This document shows, piece by piece, positions 44,764-52,266 of a DNA stretch of 52,266 bases. The translations under genes and the position numbers were made by a program. Below the pieces are notes generated by a model. The model had not been told where the DNA came from. It did no database searches and saw only the letters and a program-made list of their open reading frames with translations. Numbering within the stretch: position 1 is the first letter of the stretch; each line of letters begins with the position of its first letter. Source of the DNA: Alphaproteobacteria bacterium (lineage in GTDB: Bacteria; Pseudomonadota; Alphaproteobacteria; Rickettsiales; UBA998); assembly GCA_004293935.1 (NCBI GenBank), contig RDZH01000022.1, forward strand, positions 1 through 52,266. Reading direction: 5' to 3'.

Positions 44764-45318
44764 ATGTCAGGATCAAAAGAACAGCAGCTTGACGACGATG
44801 AAGCACCAAAAAAAGGCAAAAAAGGTCTTATCATTATTGTACTTGCCGTGGTACTACTCGGTGGCGGTGGAGCAGGTTTATTCTTTTCTGGTATGCTGGA
44901 TTCACTGATCGGCAAAGATAAAAAAGTTGCAGAAGCAACTGATGGTGATGCTTCCTCTGATGGCGAACAAGTCGCTGATGGCAATGGCACAGATGCAAAA
45001 AAAGAGAAAGTCCCTGTGGCATTTCTTGAACTTCCCGAAGTGGTTGCGAACCTACAATCGACTACAGGAGGATCAAGTTTTATCAAAGCAAAAATTACCA
45101 TTGAAGCACCCAGCGAAGAAATACGCGTGCAGTTAGAAAAAAATCAACCCATCATTATGGATGCCATCAACACCTATGTGCGTGAATTGCGCCCTAATGA
45201 TTTGAAAGGCTCTGCAGGGACATTCCTTTTGCAGGAAGAACTCACCATGCGCGTGAACAAAGCCATACACCCTAATGAAATCAATAAAATTTTAATCGAA
45301 CAATTACTTATTCAATAA
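44764..45318 (+). CDS. fliL: Flagellar protein FliL
   Basis: 184 aa. One membrane helix (about 21-43, LIIIVLAVVLLGGGGAGLFF), an acidic Ala/Asp/Gly-rich linker, and a periplasmic domain (about 80-184) with FLELPEVVANL and INTYVRELRPNDLKGSAG. FliL associates with the stator and motor. It starts a flagellar run fliL-fliM-DUF6468-motE. An ACGGAG site precedes the ATG. Confidence 0.9.
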   Translation: MSGSKEQQLDDDEAPKKGKKGLIIIVLAVVLLGGGGAGLFFSGMLDSLIGKDKKVAEATDGDASSDGEQVADGNGTDAKKEKVPVAFLELPEVVANLQSTTGGSSFIKAKITIEAPSEEIRVQLEKNQPIIMDAINTYVRELRPNDLKGSAGTFLLQEELTMRVNKAIHPNEINKILIEQLLIQ

Positions 45319-45362
45319 CGCATACGATCAACATCACCCAAAAGAAAAGTGAGTACTAATTT

Positions 45363-46424
45363 ATGGTAGATCAAGATAGTGATAATATAGATGACGAAGA
45401 TGCAGCTTCCGCATGGGATGCCATGCTCAGTGGTGACACAGAAACGGAAGAACGTGTACTGAATCAAGATGAGATCGATCTGTTACTCGGTTTTGATACA
45501 AAAAGTGCCGAAGAAGTTCCTATCTCAGGGCTTTTATCCATCATGGGTAAATCGCGTATGGCGTATGAGAAACTTCCGATGTTGGAAGTGGTCTTTGACC
45601 GTTTGGTGCGCACTTTATCCACCTCATTGCGGAATTTTACGGGTGAAAATGTTGATATTAGTATTGACACCATGGTATCCATGCGCTTTGATGAATATCT
45701 GAACACCATCCCTCTACCTGCGCTGCTTGTGGTGCATCGTGCGGTAGAATGGGAGAATTTCGGTCTTGTCATGGTCGATAGCTCGCTGATTTATACAATG
45801 GTGGATGTGTTGCTTGGTGGTCGTAAGGCGACGAAGAAAGTCCGCGTTGAGGGTCGCCCCTATACAACCATTGAGCAAGATTTGGTGAAATCATTGGTTG
45901 AAACCGTGCTGACGGATATGTCGCAATCCTTTGACCCAGTCTCCCCGATTAATTTTCAATTTGATCGCCTTGAGACAAACCCACGTTTTGCAACAATCAC
46001 ACGTCCGAATAATGCCGTGTTACTGGTACGTTTTCAGGTGACGATTGACGAGCGTAACGGGATGATTGAACTCCTCTTTCCTCATGAAACCTTAGAACCT
46101 ATCCGCGAATTACTCAGCCAGATATTCATTGGTGAGAAATTTGGACAAGATTCGGCATGGGAACGTCATATGGGCAATGAAATACGGCACTCGCATGTAG
46201 CGGTGCGCGCACTTCTGGATGAAAAAGAAGTGTCCCTAGGCGATTTAGTCCGCCTAAAAGTTGGAACGACCTTGTTGCTTGATAAAGACCCACAAGATGA
46301 CGTGCTTGTCAAATGTGGCGATGTGATTCTTGGCAAAGGCAGGCTTGGGCGTGTAGGCGAAAAAATGGCTATTTCTCTATTAGAACCCATTGCAAAAAGA
46401 TTAGAACGGGAGCGTGACCTATGA
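45363..46424 (+). CDS. fliM: Flagellar motor switch protein FliM
   Basis: 353 aa. The N-terminal CheY-binding motif is LNQDEIDLLLGF (about 36-47), the middle domain covers about 60-250 and the C-terminal FliN-like (SpoA) domain about 270-345. GGRKA and the C-ring core LPMLEVVFDRLVRTLS are family features. It builds the C ring and sets the direction of rotation. It overlaps the next gene by 4 bases. Confidence 0.95.
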   Translation: MVDQDSDNIDDEDAASAWDAMLSGDTETEERVLNQDEIDLLLGFDTKSAEEVPISGLLSIMGKSRMAYEKLPMLEVVFDRLVRTLSTSLRNFTGENVDISIDTMVSMRFDEYLNTIPLPALLVVHRAVEWENFGLVMVDSSLIYTMVDVLLGGRKATKKVRVEGRPYTTIEQDLVKSLVETVLTDMSQSFDPVSPINFQFDRLETNPRFATITRPNNAVLLVRFQVTIDERNGMIELLFPHETLEPIRELLSQIFIGEKFGQDSAWERHMGNEIRHSHVAVRALLDEKEVSLGDLVRLKVGTTLLLDKDPQDDVLVKCGDVILGKGRLGRVGEKMAISLLEPIAKRLERERDL

Positions 46425-47089
46425 ATGAATTAATTATTATGTTGGTGTTGGATAGTGGTGTCGCACTGTTATTAGGTGCAACCATCTATTTCTGCACGAA
46501 ATTGAATAAACGCGTCAAGCAACTGCAAGATTCTAAATCGGAACTGGCAATGCTGATTCAGCAATTTGATGAATCTACCCGCTTAGCCACTGTGAGCATC
46601 ACAGAGATTCAGCGCGCTAGCAAAAAGATCAATGAAAACATTGAAGCAAAGCTGCAAAAAGCCAATTATCTTGCCGATGATCTAGCCTCGATGATTGAGC
46701 GTGCCTCAAAAACCGCTGATCGCATTGAAAACCAAATAAGCAATGGTCGTAGTGCCGTGTCTTCATCCATCAAGCCTTCAGCATCCGATATACGCGCTGC
46801 ACGTGAAGAACGCACTCAAAGTGATGCAACGGCGCAACCGCTCCGTCAACCTCATGCACGTTCCAACGCATCTGCTCGTAGCGGGCGTTCTTCCACACCG
46901 CAAGATGTCTCAGGATCAGAGCGTAAAAGTGGCGGGCTAGAGGCAATGATTGAGCGTATGTCTGAATTGCGCGGCACGAATGGATCGGATGCTCCCGCCC
47001 CGAAGAAGGAAATGCGTCCTATGGCACGTATGCGCAGCCAATCAGAGCAAGATTTAATCGCAGGATTGCGTGCAGACGAAAGAAGGTAA
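46421..47089 (+). CDS. DUF6468-like membrane-anchored coiled-coil protein
   Basis: 222 aa. One N-terminal membrane helix (about 5-27, MLVLDSGVALLLGATIYF), a coiled coil (about 32-110, KLNKRVKQLQDSKSELAML), then an Arg/Ser/Ala/Gln-rich disordered tail with a conserved end (DLIAGLRADERR). It occupies the position of the DUF6468 proteins between fliM and motE in alphaproteobacteria; function unknown, probably motor-related. Overlaps fliM by 4 bases. Confidence 0.75.
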   Translation: MNELIIMLVLDSGVALLLGATIYFCTKLNKRVKQLQDSKSELAMLIQQFDESTRLATVSITEIQRASKKINENIEAKLQKANYLADDLASMIERASKTADRIENQISNGRSAVSSSIKPSASDIRAAREERTQSDATAQPLRQPHARSNASARSGRSSTPQDVSGSERKSGGLEAMIERMSELRGTNGSDAPAPKKEMRPMARMRSQSEQDLIAGLRADERR

Positions 47090-47092
47090 GCT

Positions 47093-47962
47093 ATGCCCCG
47101 TACAGTTTCACAACGTAAAACTTCATCGAAGCGCACAGGCACATCGAAGCGCACAAGAACCGCACTCGCTCCTTATGGGACTCCTCCGCGTGTGCGTTTG
47201 CTTCCCATCACCATTGCTTCACTCTCATTGCTCCTCACCGCAAAATTGGTGGATATTTATGAACGTGGCAACGCCTTCTCGGATATGATGCTGGGGCGCG
47301 CCGCCTATGCTGAAGATGCCCCTGTTGATGAGGAAGCGGCACAACCAAAAGATGCAGAGAAGAAAGAAGAAGTCGCATCTAAAGAAGGCAAAGCACCTAC
47401 TGAGGATAAAAATACTGAGGATAAAGGCACGGCAAAGGAATCAAAAAATACCAAGACTGAATCACCTTCTAAAGAGCCTAAAGAAAACGACATGCAGGTT
47501 GCATCCAATGATGCGCGTCAATTTTCTAATATTGAATTGGATATTTTGCAAAGCCTTTCCAAGCGTCGTGATGAATTAGAGAAAATGGAAAAAGAGGTCA
47601 AACTCAAAGAACATCTTCTCGGTTCAACAGAAGTACGCTTGAATGAAAAAATATCGCAAATCCAAACCATGGAAAAAACCTTGCGTGATCTTTTGGGTAA
47701 ATATGATGATCAGGAAGCTGCAAAAATCCGCAGCCTTGTGAAAATCTATGAGAATATGAAACCAAAAGAAGCAGCACGCATCTTTGATGAAATGCAAATG
47801 CCTATTCTATTGATGGTCGTTGATAAAATGAGCGAACGTCGCGCTGCACCCATTCTTGCCAAAATGTCCCCTGTGAAAGCAAAGGATTTGACGCAAGAAT
47901 TAGCAGAAGATCGCGCATGGCGTGATCAGCAAGAACAGCAGTTGAATAATATAGCGCAATAG
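47093..47962 (+). CDS. motE: MotE-family flagellar motor chaperone
   Basis: 289 aa. A basic N terminus, one membrane helix or signal (about 35-53, LLPITIASLSLLLTAKLVDI), a long charged Lys/Glu/Ala region (75-140), a coiled coil (about 150-215) and a C-terminal MgtE-N-like helical domain (about 215-285, NMKPKEAARIFDEM, LAKMSPVKAKDLTQEL). MotE is a periplasmic chaperone for the MotC stator protein in Sinorhizobium; a similar role is inferred. Confidence 0.85.
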   Translation: MPRTVSQRKTSSKRTGTSKRTRTALAPYGTPPRVRLLPITIASLSLLLTAKLVDIYERGNAFSDMMLGRAAYAEDAPVDEEAAQPKDAEKKEEVASKEGKAPTEDKNTEDKGTAKESKNTKTESPSKEPKENDMQVASNDARQFSNIELDILQSLSKRRDELEKMEKEVKLKEHLLGSTEVRLNEKISQIQTMEKTLRDLLGKYDDQEAAKIRSLVKIYENMKPKEAARIFDEMQMPILLMVVDKMSERRAAPILAKMSPVKAKDLTQELAEDRAWRDQQEQQLNNIAQ

Positions 47963-47977
47963 TGCTATATAGGGGGG

Positions 47978-49333
47978 ATGAATGATTCTTCCCCTCCTCC
48001 CTCACCGACTGATATAGTGGTGATTGATAATGTTAGTAAAATCTACCGCATCTATGCACATCCGAGTGATCGGCTGAAGCAATCATTCGTGCGTGGTCGC
48101 AAGCATTATTTCCGCGAACATATCGCATTACAACCGCTTTCACTGCGCATTCCGCGTGGCACTACCGTTGGCATTGTCGGCACGAATGGTTCGGGAAAAT
48201 CTACCTTATTGCAAATCATCACAGGGACGCTTACTCCGACGACAGGTTCAGTAAGGGTGCAAGGGCGTATTTCTGCACTATTAGAATTAGGTGCAGGGTT
48301 TAATGCTGATTATAGTGGTCATGATAATATCTGGCTCAGTGGCAGCTTGATGGGTATGACGAAAGATGAAATCAGCGATCGTTATGAGGAGATTATCAGC
48401 TTTTCAGGGCTTTCACGGGATGCGATTGCACAAGCAGTGAGTAGCTATTCCAGCGGTATGTATGTGCGCCTTGCTTTTTCCGTGGCGATGGCATCGCAAC
48501 CCGATCTATTGATTGTCGATGAGGCATTAGCGGTTGGTGATGAAGGCTTTCAGCGCAAATGTTTTGCCCGTATCAAACAGTTGCAGGAACGCGGCACAAC
48601 CATTTTATTTGTATCGCACTCCGCACGCACCATTACCGATTTATGCGATTACGCGCTTTTGCTTGATGCAGGGGAATTATTGCAGGAAGGGTCTCCACGT
48701 GATGTGATTGCATCCTACCACCATATGCTCTTTGCACGCGAAGAAGAACGCCCCCACATTCGCGCTACCATCAAAAATCAACCGATAGAGCAACCTGCTG
48801 CATCACCCGTGCCACCCCCCGTTCCTGTGCAGCCCATCAGCAACATTATTCCTGAAAGTCGGATTAGCTATCCTGAAGATGGCGGGCGCATTGATGAAAT
48901 AAAGCTAACTGATGAGGCAGGCACTCCCGTCACCCACCTCATCCATGGTGAATCCTACCGCTTACATTATCGCTTTGTGGCGTTGCAGCCTCTCATGAAA
49001 CTTGGTTGCTCCATGCTAATCAAAACCATCACGGGCATTGAGCTTACGGGCGCATTAACCTTTGGGGATGAACAGATGCGTACCCCGATGGCAGAAGGAT
49101 GCGAGGTGCATGTATCGTTCACGATTCCGTGCCAACTCATGCCGGGCGATTATTTTTTGAATGTGGGCGCGATTGAGGATTGCTTTGGACAATATCGCTT
49201 CTTGCACCGTATTGTCGATGCCGTGCAGATTAAGGTGATTGAAGCCCCGCATGAACGAAGCCGCCACCTGAAACCAACGGGCTATGTGTCTATGGGCATA
49301 AGCTGCCACCTCAGCATAAAACCTACTCCTTAA
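47978..49333 (+). CDS. Wzt-type ABC transporter ATP-binding protein
   Basis: 451 aa. ATPase domain (about 1-260) with Walker A GTNGSGKST, SSYSSGMYVRLAFS in place of the classical LSGGQ signature as in Wzt/TagH, and Walker B DLLIVDEALAVGDEGF. A C-terminal beta-sandwich (about 290-445) resembles the Wzt carbohydrate-binding domain that recognises O-antigen caps. The permease Wzm is not adjacent, so it must be encoded elsewhere. The last 11 bases overlap the end of the convergent parC. Confidence 0.88.
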   Translation: MNDSSPPPSPTDIVVIDNVSKIYRIYAHPSDRLKQSFVRGRKHYFREHIALQPLSLRIPRGTTVGIVGTNGSGKSTLLQIITGTLTPTTGSVRVQGRISALLELGAGFNADYSGHDNIWLSGSLMGMTKDEISDRYEEIISFSGLSRDAIAQAVSSYSSGMYVRLAFSVAMASQPDLLIVDEALAVGDEGFQRKCFARIKQLQERGTTILFVSHSARTITDLCDYALLLDAGELLQEGSPRDVIASYHHMLFAREEERPHIRATIKNQPIEQPAASPVPPPVPVQPISNIIPESRISYPEDGGRIDEIKLTDEAGTPVTHLIHGESYRLHYRFVALQPLMKLGCSMLIKTITGIELTGALTFGDEQMRTPMAEGCEVHVSFTIPCQLMPGDYFLNVGAIEDCFGQYRFLHRIVDAVQIKVIEAPHERSRHLKPTGYVSMGISCHLSIKPTP

Positions 49334-51563
49334 ACTTATTGCTACGTGGAAATCCTGTTGGTGGAAGTTTGCCCACCGATCCACGATGCCCCAACCATCC
49401 CGTTAAATCCGTCACGGTACGGGTACGCTCGCCACTTTTCCAGCTTAACCCCTCGCTTGCGGAAAATAATGTAATGTCCGCTAACGCACCATCCTTATAA
49501 CGTTGCAAAATCACCCCTTGCCCGCGCACAATCTCTGGCACTTGCTCTAAGGGGAAAATCACTAATTTACGATTATTCCCTATCATCGCCACCATATCCC
49601 CCCCATATGTCGGAATAGATGCGTGTAATTTCGCACCCTTGGTGGGCGTAAAGACGTTCTTGCCTGCCTTGGTACTGCTCAAGATATTCACAGCATCCAC
49701 CACACATCCACGCCCCGCACTACTCACCAGCATGAATTTCATGCCCGCTTCATAGACATATGCGCTAATAATACGCTCATCGGTTGCTAAATCTACCATC
49801 AAACGCAGCGGTTCACCTGCCGTATTTCCACGTGGAATATTATCCCCCAACAACGTATAAAAACGCCCTGCATCCGATGCAAAAATAATCTGATCCGTGG
49901 TTTTTGCCTCCAATGTTAGGGCTATTTCATCGCCCTCTTTTAGCTTGGTATCACTAACATCTTTCTGATGCCCCTTAATCGCCTTAATCCATTCACGTTG
50001 CGTGAGTAATACAGTAATCGGCTCTTTCTCAATGAAGGCTTCGGGTGAAATATCCATATCGGCATCAACCACATGTTGTACGCTGGTGCGACGCTTACCC
50101 AACGATGTATGCTTGCCAAACTCTTTTTTCATCGCCACAAACTGCTCGCGTATCACCATTGCCGCCTTGGCAGGGTTGGCAAGGATTTCTTCTAATTCCT
50201 TTTTTTCCGCCATAAGTTCGGCTTGTTCGCGCTTAATCTCAATTTCTTCAAGTTTGCGTAACGAACGCAACCGCATGTTCAAAATCGCTTCTGCTTGCTC
50301 CTCATTAATGCTGAAGCGTTGCATCATCACCGCTTTGGGATAATCCTCATAGCGAATAATGGCAATCACCTCATCAATATTCAGATAGGCAACCAATAAT
50401 CCATCAAGGATATTGAGGCGTTTCAGAATGTTGCCTAAGCGATATTGTGCTTTGCGCGCCAGCACTGCAAAACGATGTTCCAGATAATGCGCAAGGCACT
50501 CTTTTAAGGATAGGACACGTGGCACGCCTGCATGGGTAAGCACGTTCATATTCAGTGCGTAGCGTATTTCTAAATCCGTCGTTTTGAATAAGGATGCCAT
50601 CAATAATTCAGGCTCTATGGTGCGTGTTTTCGGCTCAAGCACAATCCGCACATCTTCCGCTGATTCATCACGAATATCACCAAGCAACGGCAATTTCTTA
50701 TTCTTGAACAAATCTGCCATCTTTTCAATAAGACGTGATTTTGATACTTGATACGGGATCTCGGTAATAATCACTTGATACGTACCGCGCCCTAAATCCT
50801 CCTTATGCCAACGCGCCCGCACGCGCATACTACCCCTACCCGCCTCATAACACGCCACAATATGATCATGCTGCTCCATCACGATGCCACCTGTCGGGAA
50901 ATCAGGTGCAACCACATAGCGCATTAAATCGCGTGTATCACATTCAGGATGCTGCATCATATGCAGCAACGCATCGAATAATTCCTCAACATTATGCGGA
51001 GGGATGTTGGTTGCCATGCCCACGGCAATCCCTTCTGATCCATTAGCAAGCAGATTCGGTACACTCGCAGGAAGTACCACAGGTTCATTTTCTTCGCCGT
51101 CATAGGTATCACGAAAATCAACCGTATCCTTATCCAAATCCTCAAGCAATGCCATTGCAAAAGGCGTGAGGCGTGCTTCCGTATAACGCATGGCAGCCGC
51201 ATTATCGCCATCAATACTACCAAAATTTCCTTGACCTTCCACCAACGGATAACGCACCGCAAAGGATTGCGCCAAGCGCACCAAAGCATCATACACCGAA
51301 CTATCGCCATGCGGGTGATATTTACCAATCACATCCCCCACCACACGCGCACATTTTTTGAACCCCGTATCAGGTGAGAGCTTCAAGCGCAACATCGCAT
51401 AGAGCAATCGTCGATGCACGGGCTTCAAACCATCGCGCACATCAGGAAGCGATCGCGCCGTAATGGTAGACATCGCATACGCAAAATAGCGATCCGACAA
51501 GGCTTGTGCAAAAGGCACATCAACAATAATGGGATCAATAGGGTTAGAAGAATCTTTGCTCAT
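49323..51563 (-). CDS. parC: DNA topoisomerase IV subunit A
   Basis: 746 aa. Chromosome decatenation enzyme, subunit A. The catalytic tyrosine is Tyr127 in [10 protein letters not shown]. The quinolone-determining region [12 protein letters not shown] has Ser88 and an acidic residue (Asp92), the sensitive state. The C-terminal beta-propeller begins at about 500 and is of ParC length, without a clear GyrA box, which separates it from gyrA. parE (topoisomerase IV B) is not in the window. Confidence 0.95.
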   Translation of the reverse strand: MSKDSSNPIDPIIVDVPFAQALSDRYFAYAMSTITARSLPDVRDGLKPVHRRLLYAMLRLKLSPDTGFKKCARVVGDVIGKYHPHGDSSVYDALVRLAQSFAVRYPLVEGQGNFGSIDGDNAAAMRYTEARLTPFAMALLEDLDKDTVDFRDTYDGEENEPVVLPASVPNLLANGSEGIAVGMATNIPPHNVEELFDALLHMMQHPECDTRDLMRYVVAPDFPTGGIVMEQHDHIVACYEAGRGSMRVRARWHKEDLGRGTYQVIITEIPYQVSKSRLIEKMADLFKNKKLPLLGDIRDESAEDVRIVLEPKTRTIEPELLMASLFKTTDLEIRYALNMNVLTHAGVPRVLSLKECLAHYLEHRFAVLARKAQYRLGNILKRLNILDGLLVAYLNIDEVIAIIRYEDYPKAVMMQRFSINEEQAEAILNMRLRSLRKLEEIEIKREQAELMAEKKELEEILANPAKAAMVIREQFVAMKKEFGKHTSLGKRRTSVQHVVDADMDISPEAFIEKEPITVLLTQREWIKAIKGHQKDVSDTKLKEGDEIALTLEAKTTDQIIFASDAGRFYTLLGDNIPRGNTAGEPLRLMVDLATDERIISAYVYEAGMKFMLVSSAGRGCVVDAVNILSSTKAGKNVFTPTKGAKLHASIPTYGGDMVAMIGNNRKLVIFPLEQVPEIVRGQGVILQRYKDGALADITLFSASEGLSWKSGERTRTVTDLTGWLGHRGSVGKLPPTGFPRSNKFKE

Positions 51564-51635
51564 ACGCTACACCATACATCAAAAAAATATGTGATGCTAT
51601 AATTTTCATCGCGTGCTAATATATACATATTGCAC

Positions 51636-51664
51636 TTGTTCTTCCTCTCACATGATAGTATAAT
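51636..51664 (+). promoter_or_regulatory. Promoter of the last gene
   Basis: TTGTTC (51636-51641), 17-base spacer, TATAAT (51659-51664). It lies in the gap divergent from parC. Confidence 0.55.
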
Positions 51665-51690
51665 CATTATAATTATTAAGGCTGGTGCAT

Positions 51691-52194
51691 ATGGACGAAA
51701 ACCCCCACAAAAAATCAATATCCTACGCGCTCTATGAATTAAAAAATCAAGACCCGCAAGCCTATGCAGGGGTACAAAAATTCATCCAAACCATCGCACC
51801 GAAGCTCGAACCATCAGAAGATAACCCGCATTTCGCTAGCAAACAAGCATTAGCATCCCTGCTTATTTTGCAAAAATCCGTTGCTAGCGTGGATTCTGGC
51901 GTGATTGAACTGATTGATCGGATACGTGGCGGTGAGAAAGATTTAACACAGCAACTACATGAAGCAAGCGCACGCTCCTTAGAATTAATGGGAGGCGAAG
52001 ATCGTTATGTTGCTTATGAGTTGTTTTTATCCAATCACCACAACAAAACACGTAGCGAACCACACGAAGCAAGCACTTCTGAAACCATAGCACAAACTGC
52101 AAGTACAAAATGGCAGGATTATCTAAAAAGCCATGCCGCACAAACGGCAATAAGCGTAGCACCAAGCATAGGGCAGCTCTATCAACGGCGATAA
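51691..52194 (+). CDS. Unknown alpha-helical protein
   Basis: 167 aa from the ATG at 51691; a GTG at 51685 would add two residues. No membrane helix or signal. The protein is helical and charged, with an N-terminal block (YALYELKNQDPQAYAGVQKF) and a middle block ending SLELMGGEDRYVAYELFLS, then a polar Ser/Thr/Gln tail. AAGG lies upstream of the start. It may be a small regulator or partner; I do not recognise the family. Confidence 0.6.
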   Translation: MDENPHKKSISYALYELKNQDPQAYAGVQKFIQTIAPKLEPSEDNPHFASKQALASLLILQKSVASVDSGVIELIDRIRGGEKDLTQQLHEASARSLELMGGEDRYVAYELFLSNHHNKTRSEPHEASTSETIAQTASTKWQDYLKSHAAQTAISVAPSIGQLYQRR

Positions 52195-52266
52195 TTACAT
52201 TTTTCTGCGTATAGATGTGCGGAGTCGTGGTTTATAGTGCCATTAGAGGCGAGCTAATTCCCACAT

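Noticed and set aside
52195-52266. Possible gene or repeat after the last coding region
   Set aside because: Only 72 bases remain; I see no clear signal apart from a short TATAGTGC.

Overview
This window looks like a chromosomal segment of a flagellated, free-living-type alphaproteobacterium with moderate G+C. The evidence is the gene order rpsA-sppA-ihfB-lapA-trpF-trpB-trpA, a CckA-type phosphorelay kinase next to fliL-fliM-(DUF6468-like)-motE, the argH-(LptM-like lipoprotein)-lysA cluster, the F1 ATPase operon, and REP-like palindromes of the 'tcattcctgcgaaggcagg' type. I cannot name the species. Most of the window is housekeeping.

Layout. 1-42: start of an IS481-type transposase leaving the window. 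120-5913 (minus): atpHAGDC followed by a transaldolase gene. 6052-8250 (minus): secD, yajC, rpmG, with no secF beside secD. 8364-14887: yraN, rlmN, thiL, rpsP, a phosphohexomutase, rsmA, rplU and rpmA. 14930-16262: a tandemly duplicated unit holding two unknown ~115-aa proteins, each with a sigma70-like promoter, a 5' leader hairpin and a 3' hairpin. 16266-19193 (minus): argH, a small lipoprotein and lysA. 19281-21999: an accessory island with an NgoPII/HaeIII-like (GGCC) restriction-modification pair bounded by 43-bp direct repeats, a ParDE-type toxin-antitoxin pair, large palindromes, and a third repeat copy at the hslO start. 21996-28625: hslO, trkH, a Ubi-type hydroxylase, aspS, apaG and a small lipoprotein. 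28802-35912: rpsA, sppA, ihfB, lapA, trpFBA and a nitrilase-family gene. 35914-39850: ftsE without ftsX, a zinc-ribbon protein, hpt, two lipoproteins and tRNA-Leu. 39868-49333: a soluble PAS-chemoreceptor, pgeF, a CckA split into two adjacent genes, fliL, fliM, a DUF6468-like gene, motE and a Wzt-type ATPase. 49323-52194: parC and an unknown gene.

The main unexplained signals are these. (1) The duplicated unit at 15.1-16.26 kb carries two RNA hairpins per copy, and several stem positions changed in a base-pair-preserving way between copies; the leader is more conserved than the coding region. (2) A ~120-bp twin-hairpin repeat occurs three times: once between a promoter and tRNA-Leu, once between rplU and rpmA, and once encoding the C terminus of PgeF. 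(3) Direct repeats exactly bound the R-M genes, recur at hslO and may supply a leaderless promoter; GGCC appears strongly depleted. (4) CckA is split. (5) Several genes (ihfB, thiL, the R gene, hslO) look leaderless.
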